From: Taudactylus pleione
Taxonomy: Eukaryota > Chordata > Amphibia > Anura > Myobatrachidae
Direction of reading: 5' to 3'
Length of the DNA: 64,000 nt
NCBI GenBank assembly: GCA_031769625.1
Contig: JAUIMM010000702.1
Coordinates: 4,262,501 to 4,326,500, forward strand
In this document: positions 49,391 through 63,150 of the stretch, in pieces
Numbering within the stretch: the first letter of the stretch is position 1
How the letters are laid out: each line of letters starts with the position of its first letter
The notes under the pieces: model-generated
The model's input: the letters and a program-made list of their open reading frames with translations, nothing else
Told to the model about the DNA's origin: nothing
The model's database searches: none
Position numbers and translations under genes: made by a program

Positions 49391-51583
49391 GTAATTAATG
49401 TTTATTAATTACCGGTAATTCTCAGGCTAGACTAGTTCTAGTCCTGCAGAGGCACGATGATATGTTCTTGCTATATATTGATACTTCTAAAAATGTCTAT
49501 TTGCTATGGACTCTTCTACTTATGCGACACTGTGATTTGGTAGTGTCAGATATACAGTAATTCTGTTTATCTCAGGGTACAGTATATCTCACCTCTTCAC
49601 TCTCCCGGTTTTACTCCTTAAATCAAACTTTATAGTCAAAATCCCCAACAGCATTACACTCACCTTTCCCAACCAAAAATCTTCAGGGTGGTTTTTCAAA
49701 CACCTGGGCTTAATGTTGGGAAAATTTGAATCTTTTCATTAGAAGATTTGCCTCTGATGTCTAATATTTAAAGATAGATTATAGATAGATAGGTAGCTCA
49801 ATCATTGATAAATAGACACTAGTTAGATACAGATGTGTCTGCATACATCTATCCTCCATGCGCTATAAGACGTGTTACAAATAATGTGTTAGCGCCATGT
49901 GACTTGGCTTTACAGAGCATCTTTCCAAGCATCTTTTGCCCTTAAAATGTGTCTTTATTTGCAAAGTGATGTGAATAGGATGCAAAAGCAGCTTATACTG
50001 ATTAAAATTATATTCGGCATTCCTATATTCTGTGTGTGTGACTGCTGCTGTATCTGCATGCAAAATGCAACTTTACAGTGTCACAGCCACTGACACTGTA
50101 ACGTATCATTTTGCATGCAGATATATCCGCAGTCGCACACAGAACATAGGCATGCCACATATAATTTTAATCAGCATAAGCTCCTTGTCCATCATATTTT
50201 GCATCGCTTTGCAAAGAAGACACATTTTAAGGGGAAAAGTTACACGAAAAGACACTCAGTTCTATTGTGTCATTCCATGGTATAACACTTCCAGAAGGGC
50301 TGTTTAACGCACAGGGAGACTAGGTGTATATGAACACATCTGTAGATTGCCCATATATAGATAGATATAAAGATAGATAGATAGATAGATAAAGAGATAG
50401 ATAGTTAGATAGAGAGATAGAGATAGATAGATAGATTGATTGATAGATATAGAGATAGATAGATAAAGAGATAGATAGATAGAGCGAGAGATAGATAGAT
50501 ATAAAGATAGATAGATTGATAGATATAGAGATAGATAGACTGATAGGCAGACACTAGTTCTTTGGCCCTTATAACTCGTCTTTCGCTGTGTTGCTAGTTA
50601 TCATGTCTTGCTTTCTGTGTGTTGCTAGTTGTGTGAGCAATTGGTAGGGGATATAGACTGTAAGCTCCACTGGGGCAAGGACTGAAATGAATGGCCAAAT
50701 ATTTTTTGTAAAGCGCTGCAGAATGTATGTGCGCTATATAACAAGCTGGTAATAAATAATAATAAATAATTAGATACAGATGCGTCCACATACATCAATC
50801 CTCCATGTGCTTTGAGATGTGTTACAAATAATGGGTGAGTACAATGTGACTCTGTAGCACAGAACATCTTTCCAGGTGACATTTTCCATTAATATGTGTC
50901 TGATTTGCAAAGTGATGCGAATTTAATGCAAGAGCAGCTTCCACTGATTAAAATGATATACGGCATGCCTACTGTATAATCTGTATGCGACTGAGCTGTA
51001 TCTGCATGCGATATGCAACTTTACAGTGTCACAGCCGCTGACACTGTAATGTAGCATTTTGCATGCAGATATATCCGCAGTCGCACACAGAACATAGGCA
51101 TGCCACAGATCATTTTTATCAACATATGCTGCTTGTCCGTCATATTTTGCATCGCTTTGCAATTAAGACACATTTTAAGGGGAAAAGTTACACGAAAAGA
51201 TGCATAATTCTATTGTGTTGTGCCACAGCATAACACTACTAGAAGGATATTTTAACGCAAGAGGAGACTAGGTGTATGTGAACACATCTTTTGGTTGCCC
51301 ATATATATATATAAATAGATAGATAGATAGAGAGATGGATTGGTACCGATTCGTGCCATGGTATAACTTATCTACAAGGGCTGTTTAATGCACAGTGAAG
51401 CTAGGTGTATGTGAACACATCTGTAGATCGTCCATATACTGTATAGATAGATATAGACATAGATAGAAGGATAGATATAGTTCAAATTCACCCTGCCAAC
51501 AAGGACAGACCCAACTGAGATATATTTGCATGTATAGTGTATAGCAAGAACATGTTATCGCGCCTCTCAATATTTTTTTCCAG

Positions 51584-51726
51584 GTGGGCCTTTTCCATGA
51601 ATCAAAATGTGAGGTCAGCATCTAAGCAAACTACATCGCTGGACTTTGGTGAGGTCTCCATGAATCCAGACTTCTACTCATGGCAACGATCAAAGAGGAA
51701 CCAACGGAAGAGGAGACCCAGAACAG
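51584..51726 (+). other. X exon-like segment, copy 27
   Basis: Haplotype Q7 G22 M26 R43; first module of unit 16. Confidence 0.5.
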
Positions 51727-52158
51727 GTAATTAATGTTTATTAATTACTGGTAATTCTCAGGCTAGACTAGTTCTAGTACTGCAGAGGCACAATGATATG
51801 TTCTTGCTATACATTGATACTTCCAAAAATTTCTATTTGCTATGGACTCTTCTACTTATGCGACACTGTGATTTGGTAGTGTCAGATATACAGGTATTCT
51901 GTTTATCTCAGGGTACAGTATATCTCAGCTCTTCACTCTCCCTGTTCACTCCATAAATCACACTTTATAGTCAAAATTCCCAACAGCATTACACTCACCT
52001 TTCCCAACCAAGAATCTTGAGGGTGGTTTTTCAAACACCTGGGCTTAATGTTGGGAAAATTTGAATCTTTTGATTACAAGATTTGCCTCCGATGTCTAAT
52101 ATTTAAAGATAGATTATAGATAGATAGGTAGCTCAATCTTTGATAAATAGACACTAGT

Positions 52159-52678
52159 TAGATACAGATGTGTCTGCATACATCTATCCTCCATGCGCTA
52201 TAAGACGTGTTACAAATAACGTGCGAGCGCCATGTGACTCGGCATTACAGAGCATCTTTCCATGCGACTTTTGCCCTTAAAATGTGTCTTTATTTGCAAA
52301 GCGATGTGAATAGGACGCAAAAGCAGCTTATACTGATTAAAATGATATTCGGCATGCCTATATTCTGTGTGTGTGACTGCTGCTGTATCTGCATGCAAAA
52401 TGCAACTTTACAGTGTCACAGCCACTGACACTGTAACGTATCATTTTGCATGCAGATATATCCGCAGTCGCACACAGAACATAGGCATGCCACAGATCAT
52501 TTTAATCAGCATAAGCTGCTTGTCCATTCTATTTTGCATCACTTTGCAATTAAGACAGATTTTAAGGGGAAAAGTTACACGAAAAGACGCTCACTTCTAT
52601 TGTGTTGTGCCACAGTATAACACTACTAGAAGGACTGTTTAACGCGAGAGGATACTAGGTGTACTTGAACACATCTGT
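52159..52678. repeat. Hybrid P, class a (unit 16)
   Basis: Class a join between the two modules of unit 16. Confidence 0.8.
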
Positions 52679-52976
52679 TGGTTGCCTATATATATATAAA
52701 TAGATAGATAGATAGATAGATAGAGAGATGGATCAGTACCAATTCGTGCCACGGTATAACTTATCTACAAGGGCTGTTTAATGCGCAGTGAGGCTAGGTG
52801 TATGTGAACACATCTGTAGATCGTCCATATACTGTATAGATAGACATAGACATAGATAGAAGGATAGATATAGTTCAAATTCACCCTGCCAACAATGACA
52901 GACCCAACTGAGACATATTTGCATGTATAGTGTATAGCAAGAACATGTTATCGCGCCTCTCAATCTTTTTTTCCAG

Positions 52977-53119
52977 GTGGGCCTTTTCCATGAATCAAAA
53001 TGTGAGGTCAGCATCTAAGCAAACTACATCGCTGGACTTTTGTGAGGTCTCCTTGAATCCAGACTTCTACTCATGGCAACGATCAAAGAGGAACCAACGG
53101 AAGAGGAGACCCAGAACAG
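52977..53119 (+). other. X exon-like segment, copy 28
   Basis: Haplotype Q7 C22 L26 R43; second module of unit 16. Confidence 0.5.
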
Positions 53120-55316
53120 GTAATTAATGTTTATTAATTACCGGTAATTCTCAGGCTAGACTAGTTCTAGTCCTGCAGAGGCACGATGATATGTTCTTGC
53201 TATATATTGATACTTCTAAAAATGTCTATTTGCTATGGACTCTTCTACTTATGCGACACTGTGATTTGGTAGTGTCAGATATACAGTAATTCTGTTTATC
53301 TCAGGGTACAGTATATCTCACCTCTTCACTCTCCCGGTTTTACTCCTTAAATCAAACTTTATAGTCAAAATCCCCAACAGCATTACACTCACCTTTCCCA
53401 ACCAAAAATCTTCAGGGTGGTTTTTCAAACACCTGGGCTTAATGTTGGGAAAATTTGAATCTTTTCATTAGAAGATTTGCCTCTGATGTCTAATATTTAA
53501 AGATAGATTATAGATAGATAGGTAGCTCAATCATTGATAAATAGACACTAGTTAGATACAGATGTGTCTGCATACATCTATCCTCCATGCGCTATAAGAC
53601 GTGTTACAAATAATGTGTTAGCGCCATGTGACTTGGCTTTACAGAGCATCTTTCCAAGCATCTTTTGCCCTTAAAATGTGTCTTTATTTGCAAAGTGATG
53701 TGAATAGGATGCAAAAGCAGCTTATACTGATTAAAATTATATTCGGCATGCCTATATTCTGTGTGTGTGACTGCTGCTGTATCTGCATGCAAAATGCAAC
53801 TTTATAGTGTCACAGCCACTGACACTGTAACGTATCATTTTGCATGCAGATATATCCGCAGTCGCACACAGAACATAGGCATGCCACATATAATTTTAAT
53901 CAGCATAAGCTCCTTGTCCATCATATTTTGCATCGCTTTGCAAAGAAGACACATTTTAAGGAGAAAAGTTACACGAAAAGACACTCAGTTCTATTGTGTC
54001 ATTCCATGGTATAACACTTCCAGAAGGGCTGTTTAACGCACAGGGAGACTAGGTGTATATGAACACATCTGTAGATTGCCCATATATAGATAGATATAAA
54101 GATAGATAGATAGATAGATAAAGAGATAGATAGTTAGATAGAGAGATAGAGATAGATAGATAGATAGATTGATTGATAGATATAGAGATAGATAGATAAA
54201 GAGATAGATAGATAGAGCGAGAGATAGATAGATATAAAGATAGATAGATTGATAGATATAGAGATAGATAGACTGATAGGCAGACACTAGTTCTTTGGCC
54301 CTTATAACTCGTCTTTCGCTGTGTTGCTAGTTATCATGTCTTGCTTTCTGTGTGTTGCTAGTTGTGTGAGCAATTGGTAGGGGATATAGACTGTAAGCTC
54401 CACTGGGGCAAGGACTGAAATGAATGGCCAAATATTTTTTGTAAAGCGCTGCAGAATGTATGTGCGCTATATAACAAGCTGGTAATAAATAATAATAAAT
54501 AATTAGATACAGATGCGTCCACATACATCAATCCTCCATGTGCTTTGAGATGTGTTACAAATAATGGGTGAGTACAATGTGACTCTGTAGCACAGAACAT
54601 CTTTCCAGGTGACATTTTCCATTAATATGTGTCTGATTTGCAAAGTGATGCGAATTTAATGCAAGAGCAGCTTCCACTGATTAAAATGATATACGGCATG
54701 CCTACTGTATAATCTGTATGCGACTGAGCTGTATCTGCATGCGATATGCAACTTTACAGTGTCACAGCCGCTGACACTGTAATGTAGCATTTTGCATGCA
54801 GATATATCCGCAGTCGCACACAGAACATAGGCATGCCACAGATCATTTTTATCAACATATGCTGCTTGTCCGTCATATTTTGCATCGCTTTGCAATTAAG
54901 ACACATTTTAAGGGGAAAAGTTACACGAAAAGATGCATAATTCTATTGTGTTGTGCCACAGCATAACACTACTAGAAGGATATTTTAACGCAAGAGGAGA
55001 CTAGGTGTATGTGAACACATCTTTTGGTTGCCCATATATATATATAAATAGATAGATAGATAGAGAGATGGATTGGTACCGATTCGTGCCATGGTATAAC
55101 TTATCTACAAGGGCTGTTTAATGCGCAGTGAAGCTAGGTGTATGTGAACACATCTGTAGATCGTCCATATACTGTATAGATAGATATAGACATAGATAGA
55201 AGGATAGATATAGTTCAAATTCACCCTGCCAACAAGGACAGACCCAACTGAGATATATTTGCATGTATAGTGTATAGCAAGAACATGTTATCGCGCCTCT
55301 CAATATTTTTTTCCAG

Positions 55317-55459
55317 GTGGGCCTTTTCCATGAATCAAAATGTGAGGTCAGCATCTAAGCAAACTACATCGCTGGACTTTGGTGAGGTCTCCATGAATCC
55401 AGACTTCTACTCATGGCAACGATCAAAGAGGAACCAACGGAAGAGGAGACCCAGAACAG
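55317..55459 (+). other. X exon-like segment, copy 29
   Basis: Haplotype Q7 G22 M26 R43; first module of unit 17. Confidence 0.5.
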
Positions 55460-55891
55460 GTAATTAATGTTTATTAATTACTGGTAATTCTCAGGCTAGA
55501 CTAGTTCTAGTACTGCAGAGGCACAATGATATGTTCTTGCTATACATTGATACTTCCAAAAATTTCTATTTGCTATGGACTCTTCTACTTATGCGACACT
55601 GTGATTTGGTAGTGTCAGATATACAGGTATTCTGTTTATCTCAGGGTACAGTATATCTCAGCTCTTGACTCTCCCTGTTCACTCCATAAATCACACTTTA
55701 TAGTCAAAATTCCCAAAAGCATTACACTCACCTTTCCCAACCAAGAATCTTGAGGGTGGTTTTTCAAACACCTGGGCTTAATGTTGGGAAAATTTGAATC
55801 TTTTGATTACAAGATTTGCCTCCGATGTCTAATATTTAAAGATAGATTATAGATAGATAGGTAGCTCAATCTTTGATAAATAGACACTAGT

Positions 55892-56412
55892 TAGATACAG
55901 ATGTGTCTGCATACATCTATCCTCCATGCGCTATAAGACGTGTTACAAATAACGTGCGAGCGCCATGTGACTCGGCATTACAGAGCATCTTTCCATGCGA
56001 CTTTTGCCCTTAAAATGTGTCTTTATTTGCAAAGCGATGTGAATAGGATGCAAAAGCAGCTTATACTGATTAAAATGATATTCGGCATGCCTATATTCTG
56101 TGTGTGTGACTGCTGCTGTATCTGCATGCAAAATGCAACTTTACAGTGTCACAGCCGCTGACACTGTAATGTAGCATTTTGCATGCAGATATATCCGCAG
56201 TCGCACACAGAACATAGGCATGCCACAGATCATTTTTATCAACATATGCTGCTTGTCCGTCATATTTTGCATCGCTTTGCAATTAAGACACATTTTAAGG
56301 GGAAAAGTTACACGAAAAGATGCATAATTCTATTGTGTTGTGCCACAGCATAACACTACTAGAAGGATATTTTAACGCAAGAGGAGACTAGGTGTATGTG
56401 AACACATCTTTT
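55892..56412. repeat. Hybrid P, class b (unit 17, first)
   Basis: Class b join; the left arm has the CpG-loss form AATAGGATGCAAAAG. Confidence 0.8.
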
Positions 56413-56703
56413 GGTTGCCCATATATATATATAAATAGATAGATAGATAGAGAGATGGATTGGTACCGATTCGTGCCATGGTATAACTTATCTACAAGGG
56501 CTGTTTAATGCGCATTGAAGCTAGGTGTATGTGAACACATCTGTAGATCGTCCATATACTGTATAGATAGATATAGACATAGATAGAAGGATAGATATAG
56601 TTCAAATTCACCCTGCCAACAAGGACAGACCCAACTGAGATATATTTGCATGTATAGTGTATAGCAAGAACATGTTATCGCGCCTCTCAATATTTTTTTC
56701 CAG

Positions 56704-56846
56704 GTGGGCCTTTTCCATGAATCAAAATGTGAGGTCAGCATCTAAGCAAACTACATCGCTGGACTTTGGTGAGGTCTCCATGAATCCAGACTTCTACTCA
56801 TGGCAACGATCAAAGAGGAACCAACGGAAGAGGAGACCCAGAACAG
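56704..56846 (+). other. X exon-like segment, copy 30
   Basis: Haplotype Q7 G22 M26 R43, where the matching modules of units 13 and 15 have W43. Confidence 0.5.
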
Positions 56847-57278
56847 GTAATTAATGTTTATTAATTACTGGTAATTCTCAGGCTAGACTAGTTCTAGTAC
56901 TGCAGAGGCACAATGATATGTTCTTGCTATACATTGATACTTCCAAAAATTTCTATTTGCTATGGACTCTTCTACTTATGCGACACTGTGATTTGGTAGT
57001 GTCAGATATACAGGTATTCTGTTTATCTCAGGGTACAGTATATCTCAGCTCTTCACTCTCCCTGTTCACTCCATAAATCACACTTTATAGTCAAAATTCC
57101 CAAAAGCATTACACTCACCTTTCCCAACCAAGAATCTTGAGGGTGGTTTTTCAAACACCTGGGCTTAATGTTGGGAAAATTTGAATCTTTTGATTACAAG
57201 ATTTGCCTCCGATGTCTAATATTTAAAGATAGATTATAGATAGATAGGTAGCTCAATCTTTGATAAATAGACACTAGT

Positions 57279-57798
57279 TAGATACAGATGTGTCTGCATA
57301 CATCTATCCTCCATGCGCTATAAGACGTGTTACAAATAACGTGCGAGCGCCATGTGACTCGGCATTACAGAGCATCTTTCCATGCGACTTTTGCCCTTAA
57401 AATGTGTCTTTATTTGCAAAGCGATGTGAATAGGACGCAAAAGCAGCTTATACTGATTAAAATGATATTCGGCATGCCTATATTCTGTGTGTGTGACTGC
57501 TGCTGTATCTGCATGCAAAATGCAACTTTACAGTGTCACAGCCACTGACACTGTAACGTATCATTTTGCATGCAGATATATCCGCAGTCGCACACAGAAC
57601 ATAGGCATGCCACAGATCATTTTAATCAGCATAAGCTGCTTGTCCATTCTATTTTGCATCACTTTGCAATTAAGACAGATTTTAAGGGGAAAAGTTACAC
57701 GAAAAGACGCTCACTTCTATTGTGTTGTGCCACAGTATAACACTACTAGAAGGACTGTTTAACGCGAGAGGATACTAGGTGTACTTGAACACATCTGT
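57279..57798. repeat. Hybrid P, class a (unit 17, second)
   Basis: Class a join leading into the third module of unit 17. Confidence 0.8.
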
Positions 57799-58104
57799 TG
57801 GTTGCCTATATATATATAAATAGATAGATAGATAGATAGATAGATATATAGAGAGATGGATCAGTACCAATTCGTGCCACGGTATAACTTATCTACAAGG
57901 GCTGTTTAATGCGCAGTGAGGCTAGGTGTATGTGAACACATCTGTAGATCGTCCATATACTGTATAGATAGATATAGACATAGATAGAAGGATAGATATA
58001 GTTCAAATTCACCCTGCCAACAATGACAGACCCAACTGAGACATATTTGCATGCATAGTGTATAGCAAGAACATGTTATCGCGCCTCTCAATCTTTTTTT
58101 CCAG

Positions 58105-58247
58105 GTGGGCCTTTTCCATGAATCAAAATGTGAGGTCAGCATCTAAGCAAACTACATCGCTGGACTTTTGTGAGGTCTCCTTGAATCCAGACTTCTACTC
58201 ATGGCAACGATCAAAGAGGAACCAACGGAAGAGGAGACCCAGAACAG
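58105..58247 (+). other. X exon-like segment, copy 31
   Basis: Haplotype Q7 C22 L26 R43 with the upstream GCATAG variant of copies 14 and 18. Confidence 0.5.
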
Positions 58248-60444
58248 GTAATTAATGTTTATTAATTACCGGTAATTCTCAGGCTAGACTAGTTCTAGTC
58301 CTGCAGAGGCACGATGATATGTTCTTGCTATATATTGATACTTCTAAAAATGTCTATTTGCTATGGACTCTTCTACTTATGCGACACTGTGATTTGGTAG
58401 TGTCAGATATACAGTAATTCTGTTTATCTCAGGGTACAGTATATCTCACCTCTTCACTCTCCAGGTTTTACTCCTTAAATCAAACTTTATAGTCAAAATC
58501 CCCAACAGCATTACACTCACCTTTCCCAACCAAAAATCTTGAGGGTGGTTTTTCAAACACCTGGGCTTAATGTTGGGAAAATTTGAATCTTTTCATTAGA
58601 AGATTTGCCTCTGATGTCTAATATTTAAAGATAGATTATAGATAGATAGGTAGCTCAATCATTGATAAATAGACACTAGTTAGATACAGATGTGTCTGCA
58701 TACATCTATCCTCCATGCGCTATAAGACGTGTTACAAATAATGTGTTAGCGCCATGTGACTTGGCTTTACAGAGCATCTTTCCAAGCATCTTTTGCCCTT
58801 AAAATGTGTCTTTATTTGCAAAGTGATGTGAATAGGACGCAAAAGCAGCTTATACTGATTAAAATTATATTCGGCATGCCTATATTCTGTGTGTGTGACT
58901 GCTGCTGTATCTGCATGCAAAATGCAACTTTACAGTGTCACAGCCACTGACACTGTAACGTATCATTTTGCATGCAGATATATCCGCAGTCGCACACAGA
59001 ACATAGGCATGCCACATATAATATTAATCAGCATAAGCTCCTTGTCCATCATATTTTGCATCGCTTTGCAAAGAAGACACATTTTAAGGGGAAAAGTTAC
59101 ACGAAAAGACACTCAGTTCTATTGTGTCGTTCCATGGTATAACACTTCCAGAAGGGCTGTTTAACGCACAGGGAGACTAGGTGTATATGAACACATCTGT
59201 AGATTGCCCATATATAGATAGATATAAAGATAGATAGATAGATAGATAGATAAAGAGATAGATAGTTAGATAGAGAGATAGAGATAGATAGATAGATTGA
59301 TTGATAGATATAGAGATAGATAGATAAAGAGATAGATAGATAGAGCGAGAGATAGATAGATATAAAGATAGATAGATTGATAGATATAGAGATAGATAGA
59401 CTGATAGGCAGACACTAGTTCTTTGGCCCTTATAACTCGTCTTTCGCTGTGTTGCTAGTTATCATGTCTTGCTTTCTGTGTGTTGCTAGTTGTGTGAGCA
59501 TTTGGTAGGGGATATAGACTGTAAGCTCCACTGGGGCAAGGACTGAAATGAATGGCCAAATATTTTTTGTAAAGCGCTGCAGAATGGATGTGCACTATAT
59601 AACAAGCTGGTAATAAATAATAATAAATAATTAGATACAGATGCGTCCACATACATCAATCCTCCATGTGCTTTGAGATGTGTTACAAATAATGGGTGAG
59701 TACAATGTGACTCTGTAGCACAGAACATCTTTCCAGGTGACATTTTCCATTAATATGTGTCTGATTTGCAAAGTGATGCGAATTTAATGCAAGAGCAGCT
59801 TCCACTGATTAAAATGATATACGGCATGCCTACTGTATAATCTGTATGCGACTGAGCTGTATCTGCATGCGATATGCAACTTTACAGTGTCACAGCCGCT
59901 GACACTGTAATGTAGCATTTTGCATGCAGATATATCCGCAGTCGCACACAGAACATAGGCATGCCACAGATCATTTTTATCAACATATGCTGCTTGTCCG
60001 TCATATTTTGCATCGCTTTGCAATTAAGACACATTTTAAGGGGAAAAGTTACACGAAAAGATGCATAATTCTATTGTGTTGTGCCACAGCATAACACTAC
60101 TAGAAGGATATTTTAACGCAAGAGGAGACTAGGTGTATGTGAACACATCTTTTGGTTGCCCATATATATATATAAATAGATAGATAGATAGAGAGATGGA
60201 TTGGTACCGATTCGTGCCATGGTATAACTTATCTACAAGGGCTGTTTAATGCGCAGTGAAGCTAGGTGTATGTGAACACATCTGTAGATCGTCCATATAC
60301 TGTATAGATAGATATAGACATAGATAGAAGGATAGATATAGTTCAAATTCACCCTGCCAACAAGGACAGACCCAACTGAGATATATTTGCATGTATAGTG
60401 TATAGCAAGAACATGTTATCGCGCCTCTCAATATTTTTTTCCAG

Positions 60445-60587
60445 GTGGGCCTTTTCCATGAATCAAAATGTGAGGTCAGCATCTAAGCAAACTACATCGC
60501 TGGACTTTGGTGAGGTCTCCATGAATCCAGACTTCTACTCATGGCAACGATCAAAGAGGAACCAACGGAAGTGGAGACCCAGAACAG
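60445..60587 (+). other. X exon-like segment, copy 32
   Basis: Haplotype Q7 G22 M26 W43; first module of unit 18. Confidence 0.5.
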
Positions 60588-61019
60588 GTAATTAATGTTT
60601 ATTAATTACTGGTAATTCTCAGGCTAGACTAGTTCTAGTACTGCAGAGGCACAATGATATGTTCTTGCTATACTTTGATACTTCCAAAAATTTCTATTTG
60701 CTATGGACTCTTCTACTTATGCGACACTGTGATTTGGTAGTGTCAGATATACAGGTATTCTGTTTATCTCAGGGTACAGTATATCTCAGCTCTTCACTCT
60801 CCCTGTTCACTCCATAAATCACACTTTATAGTCAAAATTCCCAAAAGCATTACACTCACCTTTCCCAACCAAGAATCTTGAGGGTGGTTTTTCAAACACC
60901 TGGGCTTAATGTTGGGAAAATTTGAATCTTTTGATTACAAGATTTGCCTCCGATGTCTAATATTTAAAGATAGATTATAGATAGATAGGTAGCTCAATCT
61001 TTGATAAATAGACACTAGT

Positions 61020-61540
61020 TAGATACAGATGTGTCTGCATACATCTATCCTCCATGCGCTATAAGACGTGTTACAAATAACTTGCGAGCGCCATGTGACT
61101 CGGCATTACAGAGCATCTTTCCATGCGACTTTTGCCCTTAAAATGTGTCTTTATTTGCAAAGCGATGTGAATAGGACGCAAAAGCAGCTTATACTGATTA
61201 AAATGATATTCGGCATGCCTATATTCTGTGTGTGTGACTGCTGCTGTATCTGCATGCAAAATGCAACTTTACAATGTCACAGCCACTGACACTGTAACGT
61301 ATCATTTTGCATGCAGATATATCCGCAGTCGCACACAGAACATAGGCATGCCACAGATCATTTTAATCAGCATAAGCTGCTTGTCCATTCTATTTTGCAT
61401 CACTTTGCAATTAAGACAGATTTTAAGGGGAAAAGTTACACGAAAAGACGCTCACTTCTATTGTGTTGTGCCACAGTATAACACTACTAGAAGGACTGTT
61501 TAACGCGAGAGGATACTAGGTGTACTTGAACACATCTGTT
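61020..61540. repeat. Hybrid P, class a (unit 18)
   Basis: Class a join with a private mismatch in the central stem (TTACAATGTCA). Confidence 0.8.
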
Positions 61541-61841
61541 GGTTGCCTATATATATATAAATAGATAGATAGATAGATAGATAGATAGAGAGATGGATCA
61601 GTACCAATTCGTGCCACGGTATAACTTATCTACAAGGGCTGTTTAATGCGCAGTGAGGCTAGGTGTATGTGAACACATCTGTAGATCGTCCATATACTGT
61701 ATAGATAGATATAGACATAGATAGAAGGATAGATATAGTTCAAATTCACCCTGCCAACAATGACAGACCCAACTGAGACATATTTGCATGTATAGTGTAT
61801 AGCAAGAACATGTTATCGCGCCTCTCAATCTTTTTTTCCAG

Positions 61842-61984
61842 GTGGGCCTTTTCCATGAATCAAAATGTGAGGTCAGCATCTAAGCAAACTACATCGCTGG
61901 ACTTTTGTGAGGTCTCCTTGAATCCAGACTTCTACTCATGGCAACGATCAAAGAGGAACCAACGGAAGAGGAGACCCAGAACAG
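61842..61984 (+). other. X exon-like segment, copy 33
   Basis: Haplotype Q7 C22 L26 R43; last complete X in the window. Confidence 0.5.
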
Positions 61985-62943
61985 GTAATTAATGTTTATT
62001 AATTACCGGTAATTCTCAGGCTAGACTAGTTCTAGTCCTGCAGAGGCACGATGATATGTTCTTGCTATATATTGATACTTCTAAAAATGTCTATTTGCTA
62101 TGGACTCTTCTACTTATGCGACACTGTGATTTGGTAGTGTCAGATATACAGTAATTCTGTTTATCTCAGGGTACAGTATATCTCACCTCTTCACTCTCCC
62201 GGTTTTACTCCTTAAATCAAACTTTATAGTCAAAATCCCCAACAGCATTACACTCACCTTTCCCAACCAAAAATCTTCAGGGTGGTTTTTCAAACACCTG
62301 GGCTTAATGTTGGGAAAATTTGAATCTTTTCATTAGAAGATTTGCCTCTGATGTCTAATATTTAAAGATAGATTATAGATAGATAGGTAGCTCAATCATT
62401 GATAAATAGACACTAGTTAGATACAGATGTGTCTGCATACATCTATCCTCCATGCGCTATAAGACGTGTTACAAATAATGTGTTAGCGCCATGTGACTTG
62501 GCTTTACAGAGCATCTTTCCAAGCATCTTTTGCCCTTAAAATGTGTCTTTATTTGCAAAGTGATGTGAATAGGACGCAAAAGCAGCTTATACTGATTAAA
62601 ATTATATTCGGCATGCCTATATTCTGTGTGTGTGACTGCTGCTGTATCTGCATGCAAAATGCAACTTTACAGTGTCACAGCCACTGACACTGTAACGTAT
62701 CATTTTGCATGCAGGTATATCCGCAGTCGCACACAGAACATAGGCATGCCACATATAATTTTAATCAGCATAAGCTCCTTGTCCATCATATTTTGCATCG
62801 CTTTGCAAAGAAGACACATTTTAAGGGGAAAAGTTACACGAAAAGACACTCAGTTCTATTGTGTCATTCCATGGTATAACACTTCCAGAAGGGCTGTTTA
62901 ACGCACAGGGAGACTAGGTGTATATGAACACATCTGTAGATTG

Positions 62944-62962
62944 CCCATATATAGATAGATAT

Positions 62963-63006
<44 letters not shown>

Positions 63007-63150
63007 AGAGATAGATAGTTAGATAGAGAGATAGAGATAGATAGATAGATTGATTGATAGATATAGAGATAGATAGATAAAGAGATAGATAGATAGAGCG
63101 AGAGATAGATAGATATAAAGATAGATAGATTGATAGATATAGAGATAGAT
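62944..63150 (+). repeat. Expanded long GATA tract of unit 18
   Basis: The expansion is at a different place from unit 2, in the run before ATAAAGAGATAG, so GATA steps are gained at several positions independently. Confidence 0.85.

Larger units (their letters stand above)
45421..50536 (+). repeat. Unit 15 (5,116 bp, three X modules)
   Basis: Counterpart of unit 13, 8,837 bp downstream. X at 46468, 47855 and 49248; hybrid P at 47043-47563 (class b) and 48430-48950 (class a); P2 centred at 50087. Private changes include CCATGCAACTTTT (near 47145) and TTACATGAAAAG (near 48850). Confidence 0.9.
50537..54269 (+). repeat. Unit 16 (3,733 bp, two X modules)
   Basis: Counterpart of unit 14. X at 51584 and 52977, hybrid P at 52159-52678, P2 centred at 53816. 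The first X has arginine rather than tryptophan at residue 43, unlike unit 14. Confidence 0.9.
54270..59397 (+). repeat. Unit 17 (5,128 bp, three X modules)
   Basis: Third copy of the three-module unit. X at 55317, 56704 and 58105; hybrid P at 55892-56412 (class b) and 57279-57798 (class a); P2 centred at 58944. The third module has the GCATGCATAG and GATATATAGAGAG variants of units 10 and 12. Confidence 0.9.
36584..63150 (+). repeat. 8.84-8.88 kb higher-order repeat, three copies
   Basis: Units 13+14 (36584-45420, 8,837 bp), 15+16 (45421-54269, 8,849 bp) and 17+18 (54270-63150, 8,881 bp) each hold five X modules in a 3+2 order. Matching modules line up across the three copies. Length differences come mostly from GATA tracts. 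Unit 19 would begin a fourth copy. Confidence 0.85.
59398..63150 (+). repeat. Unit 18 (3,753 bp, two X modules)
   Basis: X at 60445 and 61842, hybrid P at 61020-61540, P2 centred at 62681. The long GATA tract is expanded near 62965-63003, which accounts for its greater length. Confidence 0.9.
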
